From: Syncephalis plumigaleata
Taxonomy: Eukaryota; Zoopagomycota; Zoopagomycetes; Zoopagales; Piptocephalidaceae
Assembly: GCA_025201365.1 (NCBI GenBank)
Contig: JAIXMF010000009.1
Span: 62,001 to 126,000, forward strand
Direction of reading: 5' to 3'
Length of the DNA stretch: 64,000 bases
In this document: piece after piece, positions 20,285-31,745 of the stretch
Layout of the letters: each line of letters opens with the position of its first letter
Numbering within the stretch: the first letter of the stretch is position 1
Notes under the pieces: generated by a model
The model's input: the letters and a program-made list of their open reading frames with translations, nothing else
Database searches by the model: none
What the model was told of the DNA's origin: nothing
Translations under genes and position numbers: made by a program

Positions 20285-22424
20285 CTACACATTACCACCG
20301 AGAAGATCATCATCCACATCATTACTATTGTCATTGTCATTGTCATTACTATAATGGCGACAACAATGACAAGATAGAGTTATGGTAGTAGTAGTAGCAG
20401 CTGTCGTTGTTCTTGACACGGAATTCCCGCAGTAATCCTTGTTGGTCGCACCATGTTCCATGCTGTTCTCTCTTCTATTCATTTCATGCGATAATCCGGT
20501 TTTGTCGTGTGGTGACAACCTTCCATTGGAAACCGTCTTACTCGACCAGCCCTCGTCGCTATAGGTCGATATGCCTTTGCAGTTCCCCAATGCAGTGCAA
20601 CTACACGTAATACAATGTTTGTTAGGCTTCGTTTCCGATATCGCCGAATCATTCCTCCTTGTCGACTTGTTGCTCGTTGCACTGCCATCACTCGTTGCAA
20701 CAATGTGATTTATACGGTGATTGCGTTGTTCGCAACCGTGTTGATCATGTTGGTCAGCCACAGAATGACTTGAACCTGTACGACCATTAATGGTGGCGGA
20801 CATGTTATTGCTCGAATTTGCCATTGAACCATTGGCAGGTGGATCATCATCTCGTATGAGTACGTAGCCCGCACATACAGTAACCTACAGTGTATAGACA
20901 TCATACAAGATATATTGATTAATTCCATGTCATCATATACAAATGTATACATGTATGTATTACCACTAAAAACAAAATCCAATTGGTAGCGACGTAATCA
21001 TCAATACCGGTAATATTCAACTCGCTCTCTATCACTAATAATAGTAATAGTAATAACATTAAAGATTAATCAAATAAAACATTGTTATTACTAGTTTGTA
21101 ACTTACATGGCTCAGTCGTGAATAATAAAGCACTCGATAACAACATGGATGGTGTAAATGCTCGAGTTAATAATCGTATAAATCGATTACTAGCCGATAT
21201 AATTCTACGACTATTCCATATTAATGTGTCATCATCATCATCATCATTATTGTTCTCAGTTGCAAATGATCCAGAATCATTTGATATTACATCAACTACC
21301 ACCGATAGAATTAATTGTGAACTCTGATTACGAACACGTTGTGCATCCTCTTGTCGTAATTCACGATCCATCTGTTGTAGATCATAATCGGTCATACTAA
21401 TATCTGAATCTTCCGAGGAAATTAACACGATTAATCGACGTACAGTTGGTAGACCGATATCCTTCATTAATCGTATATGTTCACTAGCAGCATAATACAA
21501 CTGCATAATACATTAGAATAGAGCCATTAATAATAATAATAGAGCATTACTCACCTCCATGATAGATTTGCATTGTTTAGCGGAGGCAGGCCAGCGTACA
21601 ATTAACGCAGCATCATCATATTCATGTGCCAGCTTTAGTGTATTCGCTAATAAACGATACGATTTACTATTACTCTGTCTTTCCTCCTCTCCCTCTTCTT
21701 CTTTTACTGATGTATTCGCAGTTATATCAATAGGCCATTGGAATCGACATCGATGTCTCGTGGATAATGGCCAATAGAATGCTGGTCCCATTTGATTAAC
21801 TGATACAATGGTAGATTCATCTTTAATGACAATATCATTAGTATCTATATCGTCATTATCACGATTAATTGATTGCTGTTGTTGTTGCTGCTGTTGTTGT
21901 CTTATGTAGGACTGCTGATTAGTTCTTGGTTCAGTGGCAGTAGCAGCAATAGATGCCACTCTTAACTTGTTAATATACTCTTTCGTCTCTTGTCGTTGCT
22001 GTTGTTGCTCCATACGTTGTTGTACCCAGGCTATCCGTGCGGGTGTAGTAAAGAATTGACTACGTGTACAGGGAACAAAATAGTCCAATGTAATCCATTC
22101 CACCGGGTTATATCCATGATCTGTACTAGTTGTCGTACTAGTTGTAGTTGTGGTAGCGCTTAAATCTTGACTTTTATCGGATAACGCCGCAATATCCTCT
22201 ACCACCAGTGTGAGACGACTTTTAGAGGTGGTCCCTCCATAATAGGCTGCCCTTGTCACTTGTGCTATACCGAGTAGTATAACGGCAAGTGCTAACGAGC
22301 AAAACATAGCAATATTACTATGACGTGGTATAATAACTCCACAAATACTACTTGTTATCGTGACCATAAGTGTAATTAGTATCTTGTTTACATTCAAGAA
22401 GAAAGAAAAACAAACAAACAACAA
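20285..22424 (-). CDS. Predicted type I membrane protein with a possible PA-like lumenal domain
   Basis: Four exons: 22,424-21,555, 21,500-21,107, 21,034-20,964 and 20,884-20,285. All junctions join in frame with GTGAGT/GTAAGT/GTAATA donors. A hydrophobic N-terminal segment (FCSLALAVILLGIAQ) acts as signal or anchor. The lumenal part has poly-Gln runs, an acidic patch and a stretch ALIVRWPASAKQCKSIMEV...PTVRRLIVLISS that recalls protease-associated (PA) domains. Exons 3-4 encode a second membrane helix (NWILFLVVTVCAGYVLI). The C-terminal about 190 residues are Ser/Asn/Thr-rich and probably cytosolic. I see no RING or protease domain. PA likeness is weak; function unknown. The start could be the later ATG near 22,366. 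Confidence 0.6.
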
Positions 22425-23247
22425 ATGACACTATTATATTTCTCTAGTAGTATCGACTAACAAGTATTCTCATCTAATAATAAAATAGTAAATAGTAATA
22501 AATGACGATTAACGGAATAATAACGGTGAACACTGACTGACTGAGTGAGTGACTAACTAGAGTGGTTGGCTACGGATAAGCCGAGTAAGAAAGGAAGAAT
22601 GTGTGAAAATGTTAATCAGTGTACACTCTCACAGTGCATTTGTTAAGATTATTACATCAATTCTGAAACCTTGTTATCTTGCTTGTACAAATTAAAACAA
22701 TATTATCAATAGATTCATCTTTACGAATAGTACTGGAGGATACAGTAACAATAATAAGAGATATATTATAGGCGTAATAAGTTGCAAGCTTAGATCTTTA
22801 TTCATTTTAGCAATCGGATAGAATAAAGATGATAATTTTTGACAACAGACTTGCACGACAATACAAACCAGGGAAATAAATGCGCGCAAGTCAAAAGATG
22901 TCATTGTGTGTGTGTGTGTTTGAGTGTGTGTTTGTTCGATGTTTGTTTGTTTGTTTGAATGTTGAAAGCGAAAGGAAATAGGAAATGGATTCATCTTACA
23001 CTAATAACAAGCAGTGAAGATGTTTAGTATATGTGCCTTTTTTAATAAGCATAATAATAAAATATTCACCGCTTCTAGATACTCAACGCTCGATATCACC
23101 ATGACCATCACCATTGCTTATCACAACAACAACAACAACAACAGCAACAACGATTACTACTACTACTACTACTGCTGCTACTACTACTACTACTATCATC
23201 ACGACATCGCCCTTATGATTTCATCATCATTAATAATAATAATAATC
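22425..23247. other. Intergenic region rich in simple repeats
   Basis: GT-repeats near 22,903-22,935 and long triplet arrays (AAC, TAC/ACT, ATC, ATA) between 23,125 and 23,250, just beyond the importin beta stop. The small open frames here are made of these repeats. No gene supported. Confidence 0.6.
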
Positions 23248-26200
23248 TCATTGTCCTCGACAAGCTCGTTTCACCATCTCGCGTGCCCATCGTGCTACAT
23301 TTCGAGTAGATTTAGTTGCGAATCGACTGGATCGTCCATCTCGTAAGCATTGCTGCACCCATGCTGATGTTAGAATGGGTGTTAATTCGCCATCGGGATA
23401 AGTCTCGGCTAGATCACCAAGTAGGCCCACTAGTCCATTGAGAATCTGAGGTGATCGATTGTGCGTATGATAGATGGTCTCCATATTACGGAAGATATCC
23501 GGCACATACTGTGCCAATCCCTCGGTAGCGCTGGCCGCCTTCAATCCTTGCGTTATACCAATGTACGCCTCTAGGATGCTACCGCGTAGTGCATTACCAT
23601 AGTCGATCGTCTCGTAGTTGGCCGGGTCAATCTGGTATTGACAGGCGAGTTGAATGGCACCCATAACGTTGGCCAGGAACGGTGTAAATTGTCCGCCGAT
23701 AGCCAGAGCAATATCGCCGAGGCAGGCTAGCACGGCAGGTTTCACGTCCGAGTGAGTATTGGCGCTGTAAAGCATCTGACCCAATAGGCCCATAAATGTA
23801 TCGCAGAACGGTGCCACTTGTTCGCCTAGTGCTCGGCATAGATCGCCAACTAGACCGATGGCAATTAGGCATAGCTGGTATTCGTCGTGTTTTTGAAGGG
23901 CCGTGCATAGGAATGGCACGAATGTCTCGGTGTATCGGTTAAAGTCGACTTCTAACGCGGCGGTCAATGCGCTAATGCATAGGAAGACGTCCTCGGCCAC
24001 AATGGAGGTACGATTAGTGTTCGATTGCAAAATACGAAGGAGAATCGTCATGAGTCGATCGGAAACCGGCACGATCTCCTTGCCTAGACGTCGAGTGATC
24101 GAGGTGAGCACTGAACATACATTCGATTGAATCTCGCTGCAAGCTGCGCGATCATCAGCATTGACGATCTGATCTTGCAGGGTGAACGTTGTCTCTAAAC
24201 GGACAAGCATGCCTTCGGCAATCGCCAAGATAGTGGTGAAACAGTCGCGTGCCGCATACGCAATGATAGTGGACAATGCCTCGTAGACAGAGGTGCGCGC
24301 GTTATTCTCGTTGTCGGGACGATCGCTTACTTGCATTAATGCCGTGGTGATACCCTCGAAGAATGGCGATAGAAGATAGGAGTCCTTGAGTTCCACGTCA
24401 TCGCCCAATTGTTGTCCCAAGTTCATTAGGGACCAACTGCAATTGGCGATAATCTTGGGCGAGTCTGTTAGACCGGCGACTAGCGCTGCCACCAATGGAT
24501 GTAGATGGGCGTCCATTTGAATCGAGTCGATGAGCAACTCGCACACTCGGCCTAGTGTCCATGCCGCGGTGTCTTTAACTTGTAGCACCGGGTCCTTGAC
24601 CATTTCTATCAAGAGTGGGAATGCTTGATTCACCAGTGGACCAAGACTTGTTGGTGGCGGACCATCGAGGATGGAACCAAACGCCATTACAGCCGCTTCA
24701 CGAGCATGCCAGTCCTCATTACGAATATTACGTTCGACAAAGACGATCACTTCCGGGACAATGTCGCCGCCAACACACTGGGCGAGCAGTGCAAGACATG
24801 TGGCAGAGGCCATTGATACATTCCAATCGTCGTCATCGGCATCTTCATCCTATAATCATACGATACAATGCAACATAGATGGATAAACAGGTAAGTAAAT
24901 GATACTAATTATTACTATTCTAATTACTTGCCTGATTCATTAGTAGTGCCAAGAGTACGGGAAGTACTTCCGGCATAGCCTTCTTTGCAAATTGCATGCT
25001 TACACGCTGTGGGTCTTCTCCCAATTCTTGCGACTCAATAGCATGCTCATTGAGGTCAATCTCCTCGTCGCACACCGTAGACCAGAATTCAATGGCTTGC
25101 AGTGCCACCTGTTCGTTATCGCTCTTCATGCCCATAATGGTGAGCGAGTAGAGCGCTTGCTCCATGTAGAGGCCCATGCGATCGTAGTAGAGTTGCATGA
25201 TGCGCACCATAGTCTCGAATGCTGCCACCTTTACTCGATCATCTGTACTTTGCGTGGCTTCACAAACTAGTTGCATAATATAATTACGTTGATTCTATAT
25301 AGATACAATTGTAAGAAAAAAGAGAATCTTATTGCTACCACGATTGTTTTCATAATATTCTACAACAATCAGTTGCATAATTACCCACCTGATCCTCAAA
25401 GTTTGTTCGAATAAATTCCAATGAATTATACAAAGCATTCATGGCAGCTAGACGTACTTCAGGACTATAGAATATGATTAGATTAATCAACTATCATATA
25501 TATATACATATATAAGCATTAATTGACACTTACTCAGTTTCCTGTTGATTGACACCTTCAGCGACAGCCGTTAAGATTTGATTTGATTGAACGGCCAGAA
25601 TACTAGGCTCCTATATATACACGATTATTATTAACAAATAAGAACAAAACAGGGAATCCTTCCTAGTTGCTACTTACAATTGACTCGCACACATAACCGA
25701 TTGCCTTTAGGGCTGCCTTCTTCAAAGTGGGATTATTACCACCAGAGATGCTGGTTAATAGTTGCTGGATCAACTCCAACCATTGTCCCATAGGAATCTC
25801 GATCGATGCAATGGCCGCCACTACCTAATAGTGTAGATGATATATGTTTACATATTAAAAAAGCTGAATTATGAATAATAGATATATATACTTACTTGGG
25901 CCACATTGTTGCCTACAAAGCTATTAGGAGTGGCCAGTGTTTGTAATACCTAAAATGTCGCAGATTAGAACGAGTACCACTGTCGGTGATCATTCTTCAC
26001 AAGGACAACGATCCCTTGCCACTCTACTTACTGTATGTTTAATCTCTTGACGGGTATCTGGTTCAATGGACATCCATTTTTCAGCCAATTCCATGCGTCG
26101 AGGTGCTTCCTATTATTATTATCACATTGTTGTTATCACAACCAGGATTCAGTTAGTGCTATTTAATAATAATACTAATAATAATACTAATAATAGTAGC

Positions 26201-26611
26201 ATCCAAATACACTATGCTGACCAGTTACTTACTCGTGCTGTCATCGTATTCTTGAGTGCCAATGCTGCCGCCGTACGTACATCGGCCTGGCTAGCCTCAT
26301 TCGCCATTTCCTGGCATAGCATGACCGTATATGCTGGCTGTCATAAGAACGAGAATAAAAGTTAATCCAATAATTATTAAGTTCAATCGACTTATTAAAC
26401 GCTAGAACAAACGCGATAAAAGGGCATACTTACGAAGTTTTCCCGTGAAGCAGACTCTAGCTGTAGAGTGGCAGTTTCGCGGAGCTGCGCATCTATCAAA
26501 AAGGCAAGCAAAGGTTAGAGATGAGCTATTAGGAGGCAAAGTTTAGCTTTGATTCTGCCGATGAAACATACCCGCAGCCAGCGTGTTGAGAAGAATCTCG
26601 CTAATTGACAT
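23248..26611 (-). CDS. KAP95: Importin subunit beta-1 (karyopherin beta, Kap95)
   Basis: Ten exons: 26,611-26,572, 26,492-26,434, 26,337-26,233, 26,109-26,032, 25,949-25,896, 25,824-25,678, 25,610-25,534, 25,464-25,389, 25,294-24,932 and 24,849-23,248. The spliced protein is HEAT-repeat throughout. Family landmarks are RNYIMQLVCEATQ, EFWSTVCDEEIDLNEHAIE, the acidic DEDADDDDWNVSMASA loop (binding the importin-alpha IBB) and NCSWSLMNLGQQLG. Importin beta carries importin-alpha/NLS cargo through nuclear pores and releases it on RanGTP. Length and order are complete. The intron after 24,932 begins GCAAGT, a GC-AG intron; the others are GT-AG. The start is the first ATG, giving the usual MSISEILLNTLA N-terminus. 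Confidence 0.96.
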
Positions 26612-26876
26612 GGTGAACAAGTACACAACGGAAGGATGCGAGGTGAACAAGCGGGCGAAGCGAGAAAAAAAAGGAAAAGTGATAGAGAAATTGCGTCAGA
26701 GGCGTCAATTTCTTTTTCCTATCTCATTCACTCACTCACTCACTCACTCACTCGTTCATTTTCATTCTTTGCATTTGTGTGTTGGGTTATGTGTGGATAA
26801 ATGAATGTGCTGATGCACATGTGTATTTTGTACATCGATATCACTGTTACAGATAATGATAAAATACAGTGTTTTT
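26612..26876. other. Promoter-side region of the importin beta gene
   Basis: Contains a TCAC tetranucleotide run (26,726-26,752). Ends at the TA dinucleotide where a Tc1-like deletion element is inserted. Confidence 0.4.
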
Positions 26877-27115
26877 CCATCCAATTTGCGCATTTATCCT
26901 TTAACGTTTGCAATATATTAATAAACAGATTAACACAATTGTTAACACCATTATCATCATAGAAATGTCAATTGATATAGCATGATAATAATAACAATTC
27001 AGTATTAGTAATGGATCATTTATTGATAGCGATAACTATCATCATCAATTCTATAAGGTAGATGATACAAGTGTACTAGTATAGTTTGATATTGCCATGT
27101 CATGTACTTACAAGT

Positions 27116-27335
27116 AGCTATTAATTATCGTGTATGGAATCGGGATATGGCAGCATGTCTGAATTTTATTCAGATTATTCGCAGTGTTCGTGAGGACAAC
27201 CCTATTCCAACACAATTCCAACGACGTGCCGTTTCTCCTCCTGAGCCTAGTACATCCGCCAAGCATTCACTAAATGAAGATCAAGATCAAGATGAGCAAG
27301 ATCAAGAGGAACACAAACATCAAAAAACGAATTAA
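27116..27335 (+). pseudogene. Fanzor 3' coding remnant in the deletion derivative
   Basis: Open reading to the stop at 27,333-27,335 includes VWNRDMAACLNFIQII, the RuvC-III RD motif, and the C-terminal tail SPPEPSTSAKHSLNEDQDQ, nearly the same as the full gene at 54,399-56,740. It lacks everything before the zinc ribbon, so it cannot be a nuclease. It keeps frame through the tail, which suggests recent derivation. Confidence 0.85.
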
Positions 27336-27337
27336 CC

Positions 27338-27355
27338 GGATTGTATCGTCAATCC
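27338..27355 (+). other. Conserved post-stop hairpin, copy B
   Basis: GGATTG-TATCGT-CAATCC: a perfect 6-bp stem and 6-nt loop, starting 2 nt after the Fanzor-remnant stop. Counterparts with different but still paired stems lie at 56,744-56,759 and 41,553-41,570. Confidence 0.75.
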
Positions 27356-27668
27356 TCAAAAAAAATACGGGGTAGCAATACTGTAAGTGTTAACTATTAT
27401 TTATTCGTAAAAACAGAAGGCTAACTGCGCAAATTGGATGGAAAAAGCCTGTACGTGTCATCTTCCATCCTATCTATGGTAATCGTGCTAATAGTTGCTT
27501 CATTATTGTTTATCTATACCTTTATACGTGTGCATGATTATCATAATTAGTAGCTATCATTGAATTCAAAGTGAAAGATATTTCTCGGTTATATACGCAT
27601 TTCCATTGATATAAAAAAGGAAATAATGAAATGTTTATTACTATCGTAATGAAATAGCGGATGACCTT

Positions 27669-28552
27669 TTAGTTTTTAATACTAACAGCCACACCATCTT
27701 CATGCTTGTTTAATATTACGAATTTCTCGAGTGTTGTAGTGTAATCGGAATTATCGCTCACGTACGCGTAATATTCCGGTGCACCAGGGAACAATATGTT
27801 ATCTGCTGCGATAACTGCGCCCTAATCATGTTATGAACAAGATGGTTAACATTTACGTACATGTATATATATATATATAAAGCAATCATTGTTTTGTAAT
27901 CATCACGCCTTACCTGCTTCAACAATTGACGTTCTTCAATACTCTTCAGATCGGGCACGTAGGCTGACTTGTCATGATCAATAAATACGAGATCTATTTG
28001 TTTAACCTCGGAATGACTTGCAAGGAATTGATCAATGGTGTCGGCGAATGGACCAACAATAACCTATAAATGTCGATGAATAAATTAGAATTGCACATGA
28101 TCCTCTTTCTACCAATTGCCTACCTCTACTACATCGGATAAGCCGGCGTAATCCACCATCTAATACTAGTGCATTAGTACGATACGAATGCTATTATTGA
28201 CATCCTCTTACCGCTCGAGTGATCTCGGCAAAGTGCGGACTAATCTCGAACGAGTAGTACTTGGCCTTTGAATTGTACTTGATGATTTCTTGGCAAATCG
28301 CACTGCACTATAACCGCAATAGGCACCAAGTTCAATCATCACCGCGGGTTGATGACGCGCGATTAAATCGTCGATAAGCATGCTCTTCTTGTCGCCCATC
28401 GTCATTAGCCATTCGTCTTCATGGGCAAAACGATCAATGGCACGGTAAACGCTGTCGGGATCACCTTGCTTGGCATGTTCGAATACGTAGCGGGCAACAC
28501 GGTCCTCCTTATTGGTACCGGGGAATTGTTGAATAAGTTCCTGGTTAGTCAT
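27669..28552 (-). CDS. Catechol-O-methyltransferase-like SAM-dependent methyltransferase
   Basis: Exons 28,552-28,212, 28,159-28,124, 28,063-27,914 and 27,821-27,669. Motifs in order: GDKKSMLIDDLI, the SAM-binding MIELGAYCGYSAVRFAK (motif I), YYSFEISPHFAEITRA, LVFIDHDKSAYVPDL with the Mg2+-type Asp, and AVIAADNILFPGAPEY. This is the animal/fungal COMT family, which methylates catechol hydroxyls in the cytosol. The frame slips inside exon 1. One extra base in the three-base run at 28,286-28,288 restores the family sequence (FAKKIIKY). Stop TAA at 27,669-27,671. The substrate in a fungus is not known from the sequence. Confidence 0.85.
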
Positions 28553-29024
28553 GTTGAACACCGAGTAGGATCGATAACAATGATAATAAACAGCTGGTGC
28601 TTGTGATGTAGTATGAATAGAGGAGTGAGTAGTGCGTGTAGTGTCAATAGTTCACTCGTAACTAGCCTCCTATTTATTTCATTTCCATCTTGTCGTTGAT
28701 TAGTAACCAGTGCAGCGCAATATCATAAATGGACACTTGGTGTTACACTTTCAAGTAGTAGAATGCTTGCCTTATCATTTGACAGTGGTGATACAATCCA
28801 TATTTAGCGCCTTGCTTTCTATCCTATTAGCATTATTCCGTAGATATCAACCAGTGAGTCATCAGTCAGTATCGGTAATTACATCACTGCACGCTAGCAT
28901 GATGACGGCGACGGATGATTAATGTATGAGTCAACGACCATTGGTCTTGTCGTCTATCAGATGTCAAACTATAGCAACCTTCGTTGTTCTTCCTTTATCA
29001 GATTGTAAATAACGATGCGGACTA
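28553..29024. other. Intergenic region
   Basis: Promoter side of the methyltransferase gene. No coding sequence recognised. Ends at a TA dinucleotide followed by a Tc1-like inverted-repeat end. Confidence 0.4.
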
Positions 29025-29048
29025 CAGGTTTTTCCAACCGATAAACAT
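29025..29048 (+). repeat. Tc1-like terminal inverted repeat, left end
   Basis: CAGGTTTTTCCAACCGATAA, preceded by TA (29,023-29,024). It pairs as an inverted repeat with the right ends at about 29,674-29,698 and, better, at 31,543-31,568. Confidence 0.6.
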
Positions 29049-29673
29049 TACTTTTAGCTTTTGCATCTATTAATAAATAGATTGCATCATTATCTTGTTA
29101 TTATGTGTGTATGAATCCCCATTAGCAGATGCTTTTTCTTTGTTTAGCATTCGCCTATGTTATTTACCACAACGCGAATGCCATTAAGGCAGCACAAATA
29201 ATGCTCTGCATAACTAGAATGTATCTGCTAATAATAATAATAATGATAGATCTAGCTTATTTTAATGCATATGTGTCTAGTGTATTCTGTATGCTGGCTA
29301 CTTGAATTAACGTACGATGTTTAAGCATTTGCAAAGCAACATCTACAACCAGTGAAATGTTACTACGGTTGACTACGTTGCACATATTAATAGATACGCT
29401 ACAATATAGGATATAGTCAATAGATACGATGTTTATTCAGAATGCTAATAAAGTATCATATTTATAAGCATACGATGTCCAGTGTATAACACTAAGATAC
29501 TGTATATGCAGTCATATAATGAACACGATTAATAGGGGTTATAAGGCGAATGTACTATAGAGAGCGTTAATGACGTATACAGACACTAATGCTATACATT
29601 GACTTCAATGCTAATAATGCTAATGAATGCGCAAGATTATTCGCTAATAAGAACAAATGTTAATGTCTAACAG

Positions 29674-29698
29674 TGTTAATTGGTTAGAAAAACCCCTG
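29674..29698 (-). repeat. Tc1-like terminal inverted repeat, right end 1
   Basis: Reverse complement reads CAGGGGTTTTTCTAACCAAT, followed outside by TA (29,699-29,700). With the left end at 29,025 it would bound a 674-bp non-autonomous element with no coding content. Confidence 0.55.
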
Positions 29699-29784
29699 TA
29701 AGTTGCTGCCCTTTATTCATACTCCTCTTTCCCGCTCTTTCTTTATTAGCTTTCGTTCTTATTTTAGCGTTTATTGGTGGTACA

Positions 29785-31434
29785 ATGGAGAGTCGACCGC
29801 GTTTATTATATACACCACCTGAGATTGCAAGCCATATTCTTGTCTACTTGGACTGGCGTGATGCATTACGACTGGCCAGTGTGGCACCACTCTATCGGAA
29901 AGTGTTGCAAACACATTCGTTGTTATGGCGTCGTTATTACCAAGAGGAATTCCTACGCACGGAACAGGATAAAACTATCGATGCCTACTTACGAGCACGC
30001 ATAGTGATAGAAGAGCGAGTTAAAGCAAGCTCGTCGAATCGACAGGATAAATCAATAGAATGGGATGTACTATTTCGTCGTCAAATACTATTGCATCAAT
30101 GTTGGCGTCAGGGGCAATACAAACGACGAGAGATAGACCTACCAGGAGATGGCGCCGAGGAATGCACGCCCATGATATATCCTATTGTATTAGGCAGTAA
30201 TGTCGATTATTCGGTCGTATATCTTAGACCGGGATGGGCTGGTATACAAGAGGGTGAATTATACATAGTGTCCAACACGCCCGATCATCAACAGGCGCCG
30301 GTTCGTTTAGCGTCTTTAGGCAGGCCAGGCCTATTAAACAAGTTGACATTCTTTTCGGCCGTACCATCAATGTCTATGGATAGAGAAGCAGTGGTATTGA
30401 TCATTCGAACCAGTGCACCGATGCAAGTATTCCTGTGTGCTTGGAATCCTAATACTGGTCGACTACTTGTTCAAACCGCCATTCCTGATGCCACTACCGC
30501 TAGTGTCATTGATCGACGTGGACGATGGCTTCTAGTATCGGTTGATGGCGATCGATGGCGACTCTATGATTTACAGTCCCTTGTGGAGGGACAACCTATT
30601 TGGTCAGCTCGTAGCAGTGGAGGCATGGGATTCTGCATGGGTTATGATATAGCATCAGCATCGGCATCAGCATCCACATCAACTAGTGTCACAGCTAACT
30701 TTAATCATATTCGATATCAAGGTGATTGGATTGAAGTGGTAAGAATGTCTAAATCCCCCACGCAACCGGCATGTTTATCATGGCATTCCTTTATATGTCG
30801 ACATGGTCTAGCGGAGGATAATGTACAGAGTAATGTCAACACGCTAACGCTAAAGGGCATCGTACGAACCATACGTCGATTCAATTGGAAACTACTCTGC
30901 GATGCTGATCGACTAGTTATGTCGGTTCTAGGTCAACACGGTGAGCAGGTACTAGTCGTGGCATCACGCTACCAGAATAACATACTATGGAGTAATCCGC
31001 AACGGGAAGCATCTGTCGTGCCGATCTATTTGTCCAGTTGCGATCTATTTGTCATGCAAGGATGGATCGAACAAGTGATCAAGGACGATAATACAGGACG
31101 TATCGTTTCACGACGACGTTCAGCTGGTCATCTAGTGTTGAACGCGCAATCAGGCCATGTTGTCAACACGCTGACCGACTACACTACAGATAATCTAATA
31201 GATATAGGTCTTGGTGCATTTCTATTGGTACAATCGCCGGTACGTACCACTGGCGGTGGCAACGACGAGGAGAATGGCATGCGAGTACTGAACGCGAAGA
31301 CCGGTAGAATAGTCTCACGAGTACGTCATCTACCGGAATATTTATCGATTAGACCTGGTGCTACCCATTTCATATCGTATGATAGTGATGCAAAGAAATT
31401 GTACTTGTATGACTTTGCTATGGATGAACTGTAA
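29785..31434 (+). CDS. F-box protein with a C-terminal beta-propeller-like region
   Basis: Start taken at the ATG at 29,785; codons upstream are hydrophobic and overlap a transposon end. Residues 8-50 (LYTPPEIASHILVYLDWRD, LRLASVAPLYRKV, LWRRYYQEEF) fit the F-box pattern. The rest, about 500 residues, has spaced strands with GRWLLVSVDGDRWRLYDL and KTGRIVSRVRHLPEYL repeats, like an irregular WD/Kelch-type propeller. Such proteins bring substrates to SCF ubiquitin ligases through Skp1. Single exon and unbroken frame. It sits between Tc1-like inverted repeats. Two other F-box-like genes are in the window. Substrate unknown. Confidence 0.75.
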   Translation: MESRPRLLYTPPEIASHILVYLDWRDALRLASVAPLYRKVLQTHSLLWRRYYQEEFLRTEQDKTIDAYLRARIVIEERVKASSSNRQDKSIEWDVLFRRQILLHQCWRQGQYKRREIDLPGDGAEECTPMIYPIVLGSNVDYSVVYLRPGWAGIQEGELYIVSNTPDHQQAPVRLASLGRPGLLNKLTFFSAVPSMSMDREAVVLIIRTSAPMQVFLCAWNPNTGRLLVQTAIPDATTASVIDRRGRWLLVSVDGDRWRLYDLQSLVEGQPIWSARSSGGMGFCMGYDIASASASASTSTSVTANFNHIRYQGDWIEVVRMSKSPTQPACLSWHSFICRHGLAEDNVQSNVNTLTLKGIVRTIRRFNWKLLCDADRLVMSVLGQHGEQVLVVASRYQNNILWSNPQREASVVPIYLSSCDLFVMQGWIEQVIKDDNTGRIVSRRRSAGHLVLNAQSGHVVNTLTDYTTDNLIDIGLGAFLLVQSPVRTTGGGNDEENGMRVLNAKTGRIVSRVRHLPEYLSIRPGATHFISYDSDAKKLYLYDFAMDEL

Positions 31435-31542
31435 ATGTGCGTAGCATCGTCGAACTACTCGTTGTAAATAAACAGTATTAATTTTATTCAAATCTTAATC
31501 ATAGCATCAATGAATAATTAATTCAATAATAATAACTGTGAT

Positions 31543-31568
31543 ACTGTGTTAATCGGTTGGAAAACCTG
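31543..31568 (-). repeat. Tc1-like terminal inverted repeat, right end 2
   Basis: Reverse complement reads CAGGTTTTCCAACCGATTAA, followed outside by TA (31,569-31,570). It matches the left end at 29,025 in all but two positions, so a 2.5-kb unit containing the F-box gene is possible. Confidence 0.6.
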
Positions 31569-31745
31569 TAGTTTATTATCGTATTGTAAAAATCCACTCT
31601 TCTTTCTAATGGACGGTGCTCAGCTACCAATTTGGGGCTATAATTGGCTGAAGCCAGCTTTATTCCTACATGTGAAGCTGCTTAACCGTATACTAGTACG
31701 ATCATTACTAGAGCAGGATGGACAACAGCCTTGCGCATACTAAGC

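Larger units (their letters stand above)
26877..27451 (+). mobile_element. Non-autonomous deletion derivative (MITE-like) of the Fanzor transposon
   Basis: 575 bp, flanked by TA on both sides (26,875-26,876 and 27,452-27,453). The inverted ends read CAGTGTTTTTCCATCC and, from the other end, CAGGCTTTTTCCATCC, both followed by AATTTGCGCA (24 of 26 match). The first 240 bp match the left end of the full element at 52,735 at about 94% by eye. Then it jumps at about 27,116 to the last coding part of the Fanzor gene and the right end. The middle 3.5 kb, including most of the nuclease, is missing. The TA duplication and CAGT ends are typical of the Tc1/mariner superfamily. Confidence 0.9.

Noticed and set aside
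23125-23250. Possible CRISPR-like or satellite array
   Set aside because: Only triplet microsatellites with no spacers; the same applies to other repeat tracts. No CRISPR array in the window.
27102-27335. Independent 77-codon gene
   Set aside because: It is the 3' remnant of Fanzor inside a deletion derivative with terminal repeats, not a separate gene.
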